Positions 1-12,935 of a stretch of DNA of 64,000 nucleotides are shown in pieces. The notes under the pieces are model-generated. The model searched no databases and was not told the DNA's origin. It worked only from the letters and a program-made list of their open reading frames with translations. The first letter of the stretch is position 1. Each line of letters opens with the position of its first letter. The stretch is taken from NCBI RefSeq assembly GCF_026230105.1, contig NC_079475.1:16880125-16944124 (forward strand), given 5' to 3'. This DNA comes from Diorhabda sublineata (lineage: Eukaryota; Arthropoda; Insecta; Coleoptera; Chrysomelidae). A program made the position numbers and the translations under genes.

Positions 1-1572
1 GAATTTCTTTCGAAGAATTTGTCTTTTGAAAATTTAAAAAATATTCGTAGATTACACTAAGGTTATTTAAATCAGTTTTCTATTCAAAACATTAATCATT
101 TTGGACAATATATGTTGTTTCTAAATATAGACGACGTTTTTTGTAGTTTTTCTAAGTTGTGAAATCTTTTGTAGATTCATATTTCATATCATGTCCTTCG
201 TAATAGACATGTGTCACTACTGAACACCTATCAGGATATAATCTGCTATTATATCGCTTTCGTGAGAGGTTATTCGATTGGTGAGTGACCTCTTCGATTG
301 ACTTTTTGTAACAATTTGAACGAGGAATTTGAGGGTTTGACTGTACGCTACTTTAACAAAGTATACCGTTAGATGCAAGATTTTTTTATTGATATTCTGA
401 TGAAAAATTTCAATATTCTATAAATCGGTTATATTAAAATACACTAACACTTGATTTTCATTTACAAACAAAAACAAAATAAAATGTTCTGGTTACCAAT
501 GACCACCGTGGTTTCATGGTAAAAACCATTGTACGAGCATATATGACCAACATAGTAGTCAAAGTGTTTCAACAATTGAACATTAGAATGTATTTTGGAA
601 TGTCTTCCTATATCATATTATACCTAGTTTATGAACACACAAGATTTTGTTTCACCTAAAAATGAAAAATATTTAACTCTGATATAAAAATACTAGCATG
701 TGGCAAGCACAAATGAAATTTGGTTAAAATCAATTGATAAGACCACTGCCGAGTGAAAAAATCATTTTTCTGAATTTGAGCATTACGTGGAAACTTGCTT
801 CGTCAGTATGGTTTTATAGTCACACTTAATAACACAAAAAACGATTCGATTCACTAATGCAAATTTGTTCCCAATTTATTTCGACTATTCCTATCAATCG
901 AATTTATTTTTTCCACGTTTTGGAACAAATACGCATAATTCTCAATTAACAATCTCCAAAACACGTACACAGGTAAAACAGAAGCAAAATTTATTCAGAA
1001 TGGGAATCGCGGAATTTTACTTTAAAGTAAAATAATGGGGTAGTGTTCCGGGATTGGAATGAAATGGGAAAGTTTTAGGGTGTAAAGGAAGCAATTGGAA
1101 AGTCGTCGTTGATTATTATTCAGCCAGTGTGGTTGTACAAATGAGCATCCTTGTAAATAGGATATAACCGAAACGACACGTACATTCTGAATGGATTTGG
1201 TTCTAAGAAAAATTGAAAATGGAAATTCCCTAGAGTACGTTCAAATTCAATTTGCAATTAATTGAAAATAGCACATTAAAAAATCCAATTCAGTACAAAG
1301 CGAAGGTCTCAAAAATCTTTTATTGGCCTTTTTTCTTATTTCTTATTCAGAGTGTATTCCAATGGTAATGTAAATATATTAACCATTTTCTTCTCCTTGC
1401 TTTTTTGAACATCTGGTCATTTTCAAACTAAATCTTTCCATACTCATGCGAATTTTGCGAATTTTTCTTAATTATTGGTTGTACATCATATACAAGGATA
1501 AATATTACCAAAAATGTGCAAAAATAGTGCCTTTGTCCTTTGATATCAAAGTTGATTTTTTCAAATGAAAAA
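1..1572. other. Unannotated AT-rich DNA
   Basis: No open frame reaches 60 codons, and I see no terminal repeats or transposase motifs. It runs into the TA microsatellite at its right edge. Confidence 0.6.
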
Positions 1573-1583
1573 TTATATATCTA

Positions 1584-1619
<36 letters not shown>

Positions 1620-1833
1620 GGCCGGATTAAGATTTATAAGGCCCGGGGCTAAAATAATGACGGGGCCCCCTTAAGGAATTCGGAAACCCGGAAAAATTCA
1701 CAAAATAGTATCAATACTTTGGATTTGTGGCATCAACACATTAAAAAATACAGAATGATTTCCAAATGATGGGGCCCTCTTGGACCTGGGGCCCGGGGCT
1801 ATAGGTCCCCCAAGCCCCTAGCTTAATCCGGCC

Positions 1834-1883
<50 letters not shown>

Positions 1884-1891
1884 TATATTAT
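1573..1891. repeat. (TA)n microsatellite split by a MITE
   Basis: An alternating TA tract of roughly 40 bp lies on each side of the element at 1617-1836. The simplest reading is one TA tract that received a transposon insertion. The tract makes the target duplication ambiguous. Confidence 0.85.
1617..1836. mobile_element. Short non-autonomous hAT-type MITE
   Basis: This 220-bp unit begins CAGGGCCGGATTAAG and ends with its exact reverse complement, giving a 15-bp perfect terminal inverted repeat. Just inside both ends are GGCCC/GGGGC-rich stretches, which gives it a base composition unlike the surrounding DNA. CAGGG-type ends with GGGGCCC subterminal runs are usual for animal hAT elements, so I assign it there. 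It carries no coding sequence and must have been mobilised in trans. Flanking TA repeats prevent reading the expected 8-bp duplication. Confidence 0.8.
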
Positions 1892-2024
1892 TGCATATTT
1901 GGAATCAGTTTGGCTTACGATCTTTATGGAAAATTGGTTATAACTTCTTAAATACCCCATCGAACACATCAAAAACTTACATTATTGTGATGTAGATGTC
2001 AAGCTGATTCCAAATATGCAATAA
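1888..2024. repeat. Small inverted-repeat element
   Basis: A 21-bp arm starting TTATTGCATATTTGGAATCAG at 1888-1908 is repeated in inverted orientation at 2004-2024 with no mismatch. The 137-bp unit could be a tiny MITE that abuts the TA tract. No coding capacity or family is apparent. Confidence 0.7.
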
Positions 2025-2089
2025 AATATGAGGTGTGTCAACTTTATCATGCTAATCAATAACCCTGTAAATTAGCTGCTGATTTGAAA

Positions 2090-2350
2090 TAGTTATTCAC
2101 GTTATAAGTCCAGGAAGTGATTTAGTATGGTACGAGATAGATGTTTATGGACGAGGCGACGAAGGAGCCGAGTCAAGAATATCTAATCGAGTACCGTAAT
2201 AGTAACTGTTATGCGGTTTTGAATAAAAAACAAAATTATATTGAGAGTCACTAAGGTAACATTGTAAAAAAAGACAATTTAATTTGTGGAAATATTGGGA
2301 GAATTTAAGCGTACAATTGTACTCTTAAGTACAATAGAGTACAATACTCC
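2090..2350. repeat. Dispersed repeat, copy 1 (Crypton-like module)
   Basis: Closely resembles 31262-31650. Both carry ATAGTTATT-ACGTTATAAGTCCAGGAAGTG, then GATAGATGTTTATGGACGAG, then GCGACGAAGGAGCCGAGTC, followed by related AT-rich sequence and a TTAAGTACAA motif. This copy is shorter in the middle. The 31-kb copy sits beside a tyrosine-recombinase relic, so I infer this is a non-coding end of that family. No coding sequence remains here. Confidence 0.7.
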
Positions 2351-3007
2351 AGTTATATTCAGATCAATAATGGTATAATACAGCTGTAGGGTACAGTTGA
2401 AAAGTTGGAATATTACAATGGTTCTAGTTAAATTTATGGAATCATAAATAGTGCCCATAATAATTTGCTTGTGCGCACAAGGTACAATGTTTGATGCGTT
2501 TTAAACCGATGGAGCTAACAAGAAGGTTCAACCACACAATGACACATCTAGTGATATAGTATCAGATATAACCGCCTCTAATGAATTGTTATTATGAATA
2601 TTATCCAATAAAGACATTTTCTTCGTGTTAATAAAACAAAAAGAGTTGAACAAATTGCGTAGAAGAGAGAATCAGAAGTAACACTTAGAGTGAAACTATT
2701 TTTCGAATCTCAAATAATATTCACATTTTATTGTATTATATGTACTAAATGATTGGTATTGATGGATTAAACTTATCGCTCTGGAGCAATATAGTGACGA
2801 TATCGAATAAACTTCAACTTTCTATTGCCAGTGACTTATGAAGAAGCTTTCGCTATCAAGTCAGCTAGGCTTTTTCTAATGGACACACGTTGTATTGGAA
2901 TACTGGTTGTTCCATTTAGATTTTACTATTGTACAATGTTGCGTTATACCCTATATCTCCGTAGATAATTCCGAATCGCCTGGTCCTCGTATAAACCTAG
3001 TAACTAT
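2351..3007. other. Unannotated AT-rich DNA
   Basis: No recognisable coding or repeat structure between the dispersed repeat and the first mariner relic. Confidence 0.5.
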
Positions 3008-3950
3008 TACGACGACTGCTACTTAAATTTGAAGATATGGCAACACATGTGTATCTGTCCAATTTGACATTTGACAAACTTTGACAAATTTAATGGTAAA
3101 TGTGCTATTTGAGTTTTTTATAGATACTTGAAGCATTCATCTTGGCAGTATGCTGATCAACTCGCTTCGGCTTTTGGTGATGAAGCACCATCTCAAGCTA
3201 GAGTATTCCGATGGTTTGCTGAATTCAATCGTGGTTGCACTACACTACAAGATGAATTTCACGAAGGTTGTCCAAAATCGGCTGTTATGCTAAAAAATAT
3301 CGATGCTGTGCGTAAACTGATATCTTAAGGTCGTCATGTGATATATCGTGAGATTGCGGTATACTTGGGCATTAGTTCCTCCCGCATACAATATTGTATG
3401 GACATTCGGCTATCAAAGAGATACGTTCGCGTTTGATACCTCATTATTTGACAATCGCTCAAAAACAAAGTGTGTGTCGATTTTTGCAAAGAAATGCTAA
3501 AAAAATTTAATCGCGGTGCTTCAAAAGACGTCTATAAGATCGTGAGAGGCGGCAAATCATGAATTCATGCATATTAACCCGAGTGAGTCTTTCAATACGA
3601 AACAAATCCATCAAAAGTTGTTTCGCGCACGAAATGGTCGCTTGTTTTTTCAGACAATGCGAGTTGTCACACATCAGTTCAAACAAAAACGTTTTTGAAC
3701 AGTTAAAATATCGAATTGATGGGTCATCCGCCGTATAGTCCTTGTTTGGCATCCAACGATTTCTTCCTATTCATGTTTTGGAAGTACCTCAACGAAATGG
3801 AAAAAAAGGTTCGACAATTGATTCAAACGCATGCAAAAGTGAATTGATCTCAATGCAGAATATTTTGAAAAATAATGAAGCCATATCCAATTAAAAATAT
3901 TTTTTTTTTTATTTGTCTATCTCAGAACTCAGATAATAACAGCAGTAGTA
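3008..3950 (+). mobile_element. mariner (D34D) relic, lineage A, internally deleted
   Basis: The left end TACGACGACTGCTACTTAAA followed by GATATGGCAAC is a decayed form of the lineage-A terminal repeat seen intact at 14.8 and 56.8 kb. The right end near 3925-3950 is a weaker inverted match. A 66-codon frame at 3128-3328 encodes the N-terminal helix-turn-helix part (RVFRWFAEFNRG, LQDEFHEGCPKS). Further pieces follow in shifted frames: an AQKQSVCRFLQRNAKK-like linker, STRSKVVSRTKW-like DDE fragments and a C-terminal MGHPPYSPC-type segment with lost frame. A full mariner is near 1.3 kb, so about a quarter is missing, including most of the DDE domain. It cannot encode a transposase. Confidence 0.85.
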
Positions 3951-5838
3951 TGCGTTAATAATATTTTGAAATATCGTTATTTTAAGTCCTTGGGGTTGTC
4001 CCGTCGGTTTATGTCCCGTTTTTTGCCAGTAATACGAAAATTTTAATTATTTAAGTTTTATGAAACAAGTAAAAACTGTTACTAGGTAATTTTTTATTAA
4101 ACATTCGGTAAAGATCGAAACGGTAAGTTCCATGTTGATGGTCCGAGTGAATTTCGATCATTCTTGTGATAAATTTTCGACATGCTCATCAAAAAGTGTA
4201 TTGAAAAAAATAAGCAGTTCCCAGAAGTACTTTTGAAACAAAGAAAAAGAAACTACACAACAATCAGGAAATTTAAGTGAAAATGTTGATTGAACTGTCA
4301 CTGGTATACATGTTGATAAAACAAACTATTTAAGTGAAGCGTATTTCTTTTATTTTAGGAAAAACATTGTAAATACTTACTACTTAACTAAAATATATAA
4401 ATATTTTACACTTATTGATATTTTGAAGGCTTTAAAATTTAAATGCAAAATAAATGTTGGAATTTTCAACATATTTGAGTTCTTTCTTGTACTATTGAAT
4501 CCGTCTCCCTCTCATACGAGGAAGAAACATATTCCTTCTTTTAGTTTATCTTCATATCTCTCTCTCGTCAATGGAAAATATTGTTTACGCTTTACATTTC
4601 GCCAGCTACAATAAATTTTCCTGCTATAATATTCGCATAGTTTGTCGCACATTGTTTCAACGCTCATCCCGTTTTCCCTTTTTAAAATGAAAAATATAAA
4701 GACGTTTCTCACTCACAACTCTTTCCATCCAGTCACAAACATCACATTCTTTATTCATAAAATGTTCTCCAGTAAAATTTGTGTTTTCCTCCACATGCTA
4801 CAAATACATGTATAAAACCGGCCATGTTATTATACCTGGCACTCCGTAGAATCACGTAAAGTGTTTCTCTGTAAGTTAAAGGCTTCTTTATTATGATCAT
4901 ACCACAATAACTTTTGACCTCGGCTAGTATTTATCGCTTTTCATATCAAAACCGACGAAACTGTTAAAGCTTTAGCAGTAATTGCATTACTTTGCCCTGA
5001 GAAGAAACTTTTGATAGCGATCATAAACTTATACTGAATGCGGAAAGGTACAATGTTTGGAATTATATAGTCGATAAAATTAATTAATAGAATGGTAGCG
5101 ATAGCGATGAAAGTAGAAAGTTCCAATTAATAAAATTAACATTTTGTAATGATTTTTTTTAAAAGTTTGTTGTGAATACCATGTGGTGTTCGTATCAATT
5201 ACTACAGGTTTTGCGGGTAATTTGAAGTACGTATCAAATTATTGTACCTTTCGGTGATCGATGTATGAACGTTTATTCTAATCCATTCCCAAGCATTCAT
5301 AAAACAGCTTTATCGTTGTTTTTTTAAGAAGCTTTGAAACGTTAAAGTAATTTAATAGGTCCAAAAGTATTGTTGTTTGCATCGTTTATACAGACAAGTA
5401 GCTTTATGTTTAAGAGATCTAAGAGAAATTTTTTATTGCCTATATAAGTATTCTCATTAACGTAGTTATTGAAATTTGTTAATGTATTATTTTAGCTTTA
5501 TTATATTTGTAATGTGACACTTCCATAACTTTCTTTCTAAATCAGTTTGTCGTTTCTTAATACGACATACGGCAATAAAATGAGCAGAATGTGATGTCAT
5601 TGTAATATTGGTACGAATATTGATTATAGAATAAACTTATCTCAAATAAAAGTTGGTAATAGTGTCACTGAGAAAATTATAATCACCACTTTCGGGAAAT
5701 TTATTATTGATACTAATTTTCTCTGTCTCGATGTTTCTAAACCCAAAGTTTTATCATATTAAAATACATTGCTGCTTTTTTTATTTAACACCAACACTAT
5801 TGACGTCGTTGAATCTGTAAAATTCCTAGGACTTCTCG
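3951..5838. other. Unannotated AT-rich DNA
   Basis: Contains only short frames of about 60 codons (for example near 4.4-4.7 and 4.9-5.1 kb) with no motif I recognise and overlapping on opposite strands. No terminal repeats seen. Confidence 0.5.
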
Positions 5839-6760
5839 CATGGACGTAGCCAGGATTTAAAACAGGGGGGGGGGCAAAACATGATCATGGTCCATGGTCG
5901 TTCAAAATATAAAAGTTTAGGATAAAAAGAAAACGGAAATTGAAAACAAAACTTTGAGATTTTAATTATACTTAAATCAAAGTGGTAACATTATTTTTGG
6001 ACTTGAACCAAATTTATCCAAAACTTTCTTCACTATGCAGTCCTGATTTTCATTCAAAAATTTTCGATGTACACTCATCAAACCCAACCCAGTAAGTCTA
6101 TCATCACCCATTGTACTCCTGAGTCAGATTTTCACCCCTACTGAACGATCTTTCCACAGTAGCAGTAGTGGATTGGGAAGCACTTAGTATTAGCAGTGTT
6201 GCAGGGAAAAAACATTAGTTTCCTCCAAAAGTGCAGCCACTTCAATGTCCTTTAATTCGTCTTTTGCTAAATTCTTTTTCTTCCACATATTGTACCACAA
6301 ATCTAATTCTGCAGAGAAATCACCCAACTCATAAAATGCCATGAAAGATTCTGCATTATCTTTTGGAGCCATTCTGAGGGTGCTTGAAGGATCAAGATAA
6401 ATTGAAACAAAAGCAGGTGTATTTTCGTCAGAGAATTTGATTTAATCTAACACTTCTTTTCATCCAATTCTGGTGAGAGACAATTCTGGTGTGCAAAGTT
6501 GAAGCGAATTGATCACCATACTGCTGTTGGTTTAATCAACGTCGAAAGTCATAGAAAATCATCGCACGAAATGTTCACGATTTTATTCCACTTTTTGATC
6601 AAGAAGAATGTTTCAAGTATCTGTAAACTACTCAAATAGTCCTCGTATGTCAACATTTGAGTAGTAACCCTCGTATTTGTGTTTTCATTATCTCTATTTC
6701 TACATTCATCACTATGGTCAGTAATTGCAAGCATCTTTGCTCCACTCAACATATCAGATA
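5839..6760 (-). mobile_element. hAT transposon relic, C-terminal half and 3' end
   Basis: On the minus strand, translation in several frames gives the C-terminal dimerisation region typical of hAT transposases of the ZMYM1/52-kDa-repressor-like group: a degraded TTATAERSFS-like stretch, then MGDDRLTGLGLMSVHRKF-like residues and a NENQDCIVKKVLDKF motif, all between about 6000 and 6190. A 60-codon frame at 6190-6372 and a 67-codon frame at 6549-6752 are consistent with upstream portions. The low-coordinate end, CATGGACGTAGCCAGGATTT followed by a G run at 5863-5874, resembles hAT ends of the CAGTGGCGTAGCCAGG type. The 5' half and other terminus are not found. Frames are broken, so it is dead. 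Confidence 0.75.
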
Positions 6761-7890
6761 CCTTTTGCCCAGTTCTGATATGATTTCTTGTCTTGTTTTA
6801 TGAAGCTTTTTTAATTTGAGGCTAGAAAATTTTGCATATTTTAGTGTACCTAGTAAAACCTTTTGAAAAATTAGGGTCTTCGAAGAAGCTGCTTCTCATG
6901 CATTTAAAAAGGACGTTATAATATAAATGCCATAAAATGTGATCTCTACTTGGTATCTTTATTACACCTATTATCGTTTTCTAGCGTCAAATATTCTTCT
7001 TCGTTGACACCTAATTTTTCCTCAATCTCAAGTTAGAAATTATAGTGTAGCATTAAAAATTATTTGCAAGCACCCCAAATTAACCCTATAATGTTACATT
7101 ACTGTATATCTGCAGTCCCGTACATTTCCAACCGTAATCGAGTTGGTCATTTACTTGGGAACAAGTTCTACATAACGTTCACCTCTCCTTGTTTCCAGAC
7201 ACTTTCCAAACCACTTATTTTCAAGTAAGACCATTAGCTTCTCATGATAGTAACAATATTAAATTAACCCGAAAGTTTACCTTATCGCACTTGTAACCAC
7301 CCTATAGCGTGAATCTGAAAGTTTTCAACGTTGAAACTCCGAATGCCACATTCTCATACCAAACGCTGTAAAATTAACTTGTCACTCAGAATAGGAACTT
7401 AGAAATTGTGAGGCTCTTCCGTTAAGCCATTTGCCGTCGTTTCAAAAGCCAAAGCAATTAATAGATTAGCCCTTTTCCTGGAGTTTATTAGACAAGCTAG
7501 AGTACACCGTTTACCAGAGTTAGAAATCTATATCCTTCCTGTTGAAACTTCAGTTTCTAGGGACCTTTCGAACTCTCGACAAGTTTTGTGTCTTTAGATG
7601 GCGATTGGAAAACAATTTCAATGTATACTTTAGTAAAACAGAGTTGGACTAACGTGTAATTAGAAAAACGGAACAGATAATGAAAAAAATGAATAAAACG
7701 AGAAGAAAAAAAAATTATTGAAATACTGCTAACACAACTGAAAATTTTGAGAGCGGTTGATAAAATTGATGAAGCTTGGACACATCAGTTGATTGGAATA
7801 TAAGAAGAGGAAAGGCAATTGTTTGATTGTCGAATTGATGCATGCTAACATTAATCCAGGAAAAAATTCCACGCCTTCGCTAAAGTACTA
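6761..7890. other. Unannotated DNA
   Basis: May include the missing 5' part of the hAT relic on the minus strand, but I cannot trace it. No terminal repeat or motif is visible. Confidence 0.4.
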
Positions 7891-8936
7891 GAATGGTCCC
7901 AGAAGTACCTGGCCCAACAATCGAAACACAAAAATTTTGGAAAAAAATATTTATTTTTCAATATAATCTCCTTTTAGCTCCACTTATTCCAGCGGTATTC
8001 AATAAGTTCGATACCCTTTTTGAAATCATCAAGCTCCTTAAAATAGCAATTAATTGCCAATATCACATCTTCATTGCTGGAAAATCTTTGACCACTGAAC
8101 CACTTTTTCCAGTTTGGAAAGAGAAAATAATCCGAGAGGAGTAAATCTGGCGAATAGGCTGTATGAGATAACAATTCAAACTTCAATTCATTAATTTCAG
8201 CCATTGAAATAACGGATGTGTGAGCTGGTGCATTGTCTGAAATGAAACAACCTTTCTTCCTAGCCAAATGCGGCCGTTTTGCTTGGTTTCACCTCTCAAA
8301 CTTTGCAATAAATTCGCATTATATTCGCCGTTGATAGTTTTTCCTTTATCAAGATAGTCAAAGAAAATTATTCTACGCACATCCCGACGCCTGACCTTGC
8401 CTGCAGATGGAACGGTTTTTGCCTTCTTTGGAGCAGGTTCTTCCTTTTCAATCCATTGTTTTCATTGTTTTTTTTTTGTTTCGGGTGTGACATGATGGAC
8501 CTCCGCTACACTCATGGTTATGAAACGTAAATTTGGCTTTATTTTTGTGGAACATTGCCAAACCCTCGATGGAAACATCTTAACGATGATGTTTTTGATC
8601 CATTGTGAGCAAATGCGGCACCCCTCTTGTCCACAGCTATGTCATGTACAAATTTTCAGGTAATACGCGATGTATCGCCCTTCTTGGAATGCCTACTATG
8701 TCTGCTAGCTCGCGCACATTCAGTCGACAATTACCAGTACCGATTTGTGAATTTTCTTCAACATTTATGGAGTTTTCACCTCATTTGGACGATAAATGTG
8801 AAGCTGGTCTTCACAGGTCGTACGACCTAGTTTAAACTCTGCTCAATATTTTACAGTTGATGACGAAGGAGCAGTTTCACCCAATGTAGATTCTAATTTA
8901 GCTTTTATATTGGTTGGGCTAATGCCTTTTAAATAA
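7891..8936 (-). mobile_element. mariner (D34D) relic, lineage B
   Basis: The minus strand reads as a nearly collinear mariner transposase broken by stops and shifts. The 97-codon frame at 7974-8267 holds the second catalytic Asp region (SDNAPAHTSV) and a YSPDLLLSDYFLFPN block, where the family usually has YSPDLAPSDYFLFP. Upstream, 8183-8380 holds a FFDYLDKGKTINGEY segment, and weaker traces of WIEKEEPAPKKAKTVPSAGK lie near 8390-8460. Ends: TA then GAATGGTCCCAGAAGTACCTGGCCC at 7889 onward, and an imperfect inverted match (GGTTGGGCTAATGCCTTTTA) near 8912-8935. The N-terminal DNA-binding part is very decayed. Length is about 1.05 kb. Confidence 0.85.
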
Positions 8937-10660
8937 AAATATTGTATAATTTAATTAAGACCAATTTTTTCCATGTTTACAAATTCACTGAAAATGTTCA
9001 CTACTAATGACTGCCAAACAAATACTAAACATCGTGGCGTCTTCAAACTTGATACATATGCTTCGAACAATGTGTAATTTCTAATACAGTGGTATTTTTC
9101 AAGCAATTGCCGTCATTTTCGTATTAAGAATCGAAATGCTTGATTTGACAATGACGGCTTCGAGGTCCACACGAGTATGTGATTTAGAAACATTAATTCA
9201 GAAAAAAGGTGCGACTTTTTCTCTGTTGAACATATTCAGATATTTGTTTTTGTCTATTCATCACATTCCCAAGCATATTTATTCAATTTGAAGTATGAAA
9301 GTTTCTGAAGGCATTGTGTTCCAGCTATGTCTTGCTAATGTTCCCATATACTTTTAAATCTGATCTCTCCATTGACTTTTTCGAGAATTTTCCTCTATCC
9401 GTTCTCCATTCTGTGATTTTCATAATCTTTAATTAATTTAACGTACCCGTACCTGATTTAATTGCACTTACTATTTCCATATTTTCTACACTTGTGAGCA
9501 AAATAATCGACTCAGACCGACACCCCTGCAATTGCAAGTCACTGAACACGAAATTATATTTTTATTTTATTATAGTTTGTTCAAATTTGTACCTTATTAT
9601 GGTTGTTCTATATTTGATAAGATTTGATCGTTCACTAAAAATTGAATAAAAATGCAACACCTTCATCGCATATGTCGTTTTCATTGGCTATTTTTGTAGT
9701 CAGAGAATTATTTATTATATTCACGAAAAATATTATACAAGGTACAAAATTCAATACGAATGTCTAAATCGATTTTTCCAAGGCCGGTCCAGGAATTTCC
9801 AAATTTAGCCAGTCGAATGCTCGATAGTAATTAAGGCATAATTAAAAAATGTTTAAAATCAAATAAAGCACTATATCCAGTTATGTTTTAAACACTTTCC
9901 ATAGTTTGATTATACGGGGTTATTATATTTATGAGAAATTTCTACTTAACAGTACTATTTCAAATATATGTAGGTTGGGTTATGTAGCGAGTGGATTAAC
10001 CTCCTACCTAATTATTGTTTTAAATTTACAGTTATTACAACATTCATAACAACAATATATTATTTTAAACATATTTCTATAATTAATAATAAGGCTTGGT
10101 GTTTTGAATCATCAACTTATTTCAAATTTAGAAGGATTTGAAATAAAGTCGACGAAATTAACTGAATAAATTAATATTGAGTTAACAGTTGAGTTATCTC
10201 TTTATAAAAATGCTTGGGTTGAATTAGTCATAATTTTGTATTGAATATGTTCGCATTTTATTACCGTTCACGTTTTACAATCCTCGTATATGTGGATGAA
10301 ATTGATAGAATGATTCTGAAAGTGATCGAATTCTCGATGGTCTGTCTCTCCGATCATGAAGCAATGTTAACAAAATTTTCGGTAACATCCAATATTGAAA
10401 ATGCCTCTCACAAACTATGCCGTATTTGTTCGGGAAAAATGTGTTCAAAAATTCAAGCGCTGATGTCCAACAATTGACTGGGATATTCTCTTTGGTAATG
10501 TGGACTGCGAATTTTTTATATCCATAAAAACACTAGCTTCTCCTTTGAGGCGTATTGAAAACAAGTAAAATAAACCCTGGTCCACTAAATGTTCAACGTT
10601 CATCTGCAAATAATCTGCAATCTTCATCTATCTCACTTTATGAAATTCTTGGGTAAATAT
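8937..10660. other. Unannotated AT-rich DNA
   Basis: The one frame of note (10241-10477, 78 codons) shows no domain I recognise. A small palindrome (GTAGGTTGGGTTA ... TTAACCTCCTAC) lies near 9970-10010. Confidence 0.45.
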
Positions 10661-11030
10661 ATAATATATTCTTCTTCTTCTTCTTACCTTAGGACAAAGT
10701 ACTGTATTTTCATCAAGGGTTCGCCAGGAGTAGTTGGGATACTGAAGACCAGCTTTCATACCACCTTATAGGTGGTCGTTCAGGAGGTCGAGTTGTGTCT
10801 GGTTTCTTTTCCTTTGCAATTTTTGCTAAGCGTTTATTTGGCATTCTGTCAAAATGGTCTCTCCATTCTCTTCTGCGGCTCCTTGCCCATCTTACTACAT
10901 CCTGAATATCGCACATGTCCCTTATTTCTTCATTTCTCTTCCGATCGAGGAACGTATGTCCTGTTATTGATCTTAGAGTCCGCATTTCTGTTGTTCTTAG
11001 GAGCCGTTTAGTGGTTGTGTTCTCCGCTCT
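10661..11030 (-). mobile_element. LINE 3' end, RTE/CFDP2-like reverse transcriptase tail
   Basis: A 90-codon minus-strand frame at 10713-10985 encodes MRTLRSITGHTFLDRKRNEE, then IRDMCDIQDVVRWARSRRRE, WRDHFDRMPNKRLAKIAKE and RPPIRWYESW. This arrangement (RTLRSI-G-T-RDR, then QDVVR--R-RRR-W--H--RM, then GRPP-RW) is the C-terminal tail of insect non-LTR reverse transcriptases commonly annotated as craniofacial development protein 2-like or RTE-type. The element ends in a GAA-type microsatellite on the minus strand (TTCTTC run at 10669-10684), as many RTE-like LINEs do. It is 5' truncated, the usual fate of LINE copies. Confidence 0.8.
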
Positions 11031-11084
11031 AATTTCTATTGCTATATAAGCTATATACTATAATAGGAGACTCGCCAATTTTTG

Positions 11085-11790
11085 TAATGTTGCGAAAGAA
11101 ATGTGGTATATTGTGAATGATTTGAGCATAATATCTACTCCACCTGATAACCTCAATCGTTACTTTATAAATGTAACCAAAAATTTATCAAATTTTATAA
11201 GTCCTTCTCATGATCCGCTTCCATCTCTTCCTGATGCTAATGTGAATTTACTTCTTCTTCTTCCTTGTAGTTTTAGCAGAGCTTGGCAGTACAATGAAAG
11301 ACATCAAATATAATTTCTTATGTTATCCAGTTTGCTGGAATCTTTTTTAAGAAATGAATCTTTTCCAAATTGCTTTAAGACAGCCATATTTATACCCCTG
11401 CATAAATCAGCAGATAAAGATCAAGCATAGAAAACTATTGCCCGATTGTTTTTATTGTTTCTGTTCAAACATAAAATATTTACTACCTATAAATTTGCAA
11501 TTTTTAATTAGCAAAGGCTCAAATGATGCTATATTCTCCCTACCAAATAATCTTTAACACCCATCACTCCACTGCAACAACTTTCTGTGATTTTTCTAAG
11601 GCTTCCAATTATGTAAATCATATTTTAATTAATAAATTGCCGTCCTACGGTTTCAGGGAAACACGTCTCGCATATTTATAACTTTATTTAATTTATAACC
11701 AACAGAGCTCAGTTTGTAAGAGTTGATACAACTATGTCTTGTTGCAGGCCAATAGAATGTGGAGTGCCTAAGCCATATTTTTTTTCTGTT
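11085..11790 (+). mobile_element. CR1/Jockey-like LINE reverse transcriptase relic
   Basis: Plus-strand frames give the segment before and into the reverse transcriptase: DNLNRYFINVTKNLS and KNFISPSHDPLPSLPD (11.12-11.25 kb), then FPNCFKTAIFIPLHKSADKD (about 11.37 kb), a KGSNDAIFSLPNNL stretch (11.51 kb), an FDC-less AFD-box remnant, LINKLPSYGFRG (about 11.63 kb) and finally VECGVPK near 11.76 kb where the family has a GVPQGSVLGP motif. The order matches RT domains 1 to 4. Every block sits in a different frame or is split by stops, so the copy is dead and truncated before the catalytic YADD box. Confidence 0.8.
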
Positions 11791-12935
11791 TTAAACATTT
11801 AACAACAACTCAAATTTTTAATCACCTTGATTATATAGAAAATGCATATGTTTTTTGGACTGTATATTTAGACAAATTTTACAAATAAATTCAATAGCAT
11901 ATTTATTGAAATTTATAGTTTTACTTGTCTATTTCTCCTAATTTTTGTACATATTTTGCGATTCATGGATATATAATGACATTCCACAGTTTACATTTAT
12001 TTCTCATCATGAAGTTTATTGCATCAGATCACTTATTCTTATCGATCAGTTGTTGTAAACTTCGAGCTTCCCTAAAACTCATTAGTCCCATTACCTGCTA
12101 GTCCTAATTCACTCCTTAAGCAAGATGTGTTATGTTTATCTATTATCTATATTACCATAAGTTCCAAGTTTCAGGAAATGGAAGAAGCTTGTTGTTGTTG
12201 ATAGTTTTGCAAAACGGTCAATCACTATATTGAGTATTTTTTATACATATCAGTAGACAGTGGGAATTGAAATTATTGGAATGGATTCGACGCAATCCGG
12301 AGTATTCTTCGCATGATGAATCTGTATAAACCCTGTAGTAGTTTAATAAGCGTCTTTTAACAAATAAAGAATATATTCTCTCCTCATTTTTCTCGTGAAA
12401 TAACAATTTAATTGTTTGTTTTCGCAAAAGAGTTGAAACTGGAGAAAACAATTTTACTGTTGATAGATTCATTCAGGAAAATTTTACCAACATATTATTT
12501 TATTAATGCTTATCGATGCTGCTTCAATATGGTTCAAGAGAGAGCACATTTAAAAGTATTTATCCCAATTTGATTTACTGCACACGACATGTTCATGAAA
12601 TCGATTAAATTGAATTGACTTTATTTTATTTCACATATTTCAATTAGATAATAAAGGTATGTGGGAAGTTTGAAGATAATTCAGGCACGGTAGTAGAGAA
12701 ATCGAATTAGCCCTGATCCAAAATTACTCTACGATTTGAAAATGATCACAAAATAATTATTTAACAAATCTATACAAGAGAAAAGTGTAGTGAAGAAAAT
12801 AGCCCAGGAAGCTATTGCTCAATTAATTTCAAAAGAATTAGAGAGAACGAAGACCTTTTTCAGCTAATACGTCAGAAATATAAAGTGTACAATTTTCATC
12901 AATAAATATTGAATATGTTTTAATGTCACCATTAA
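11791..12935. other. Unannotated DNA
   Basis: May hold the extremely decayed continuation of the CR1-like relic in its first 100 bases. Beyond that I see nothing. Confidence 0.45.
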
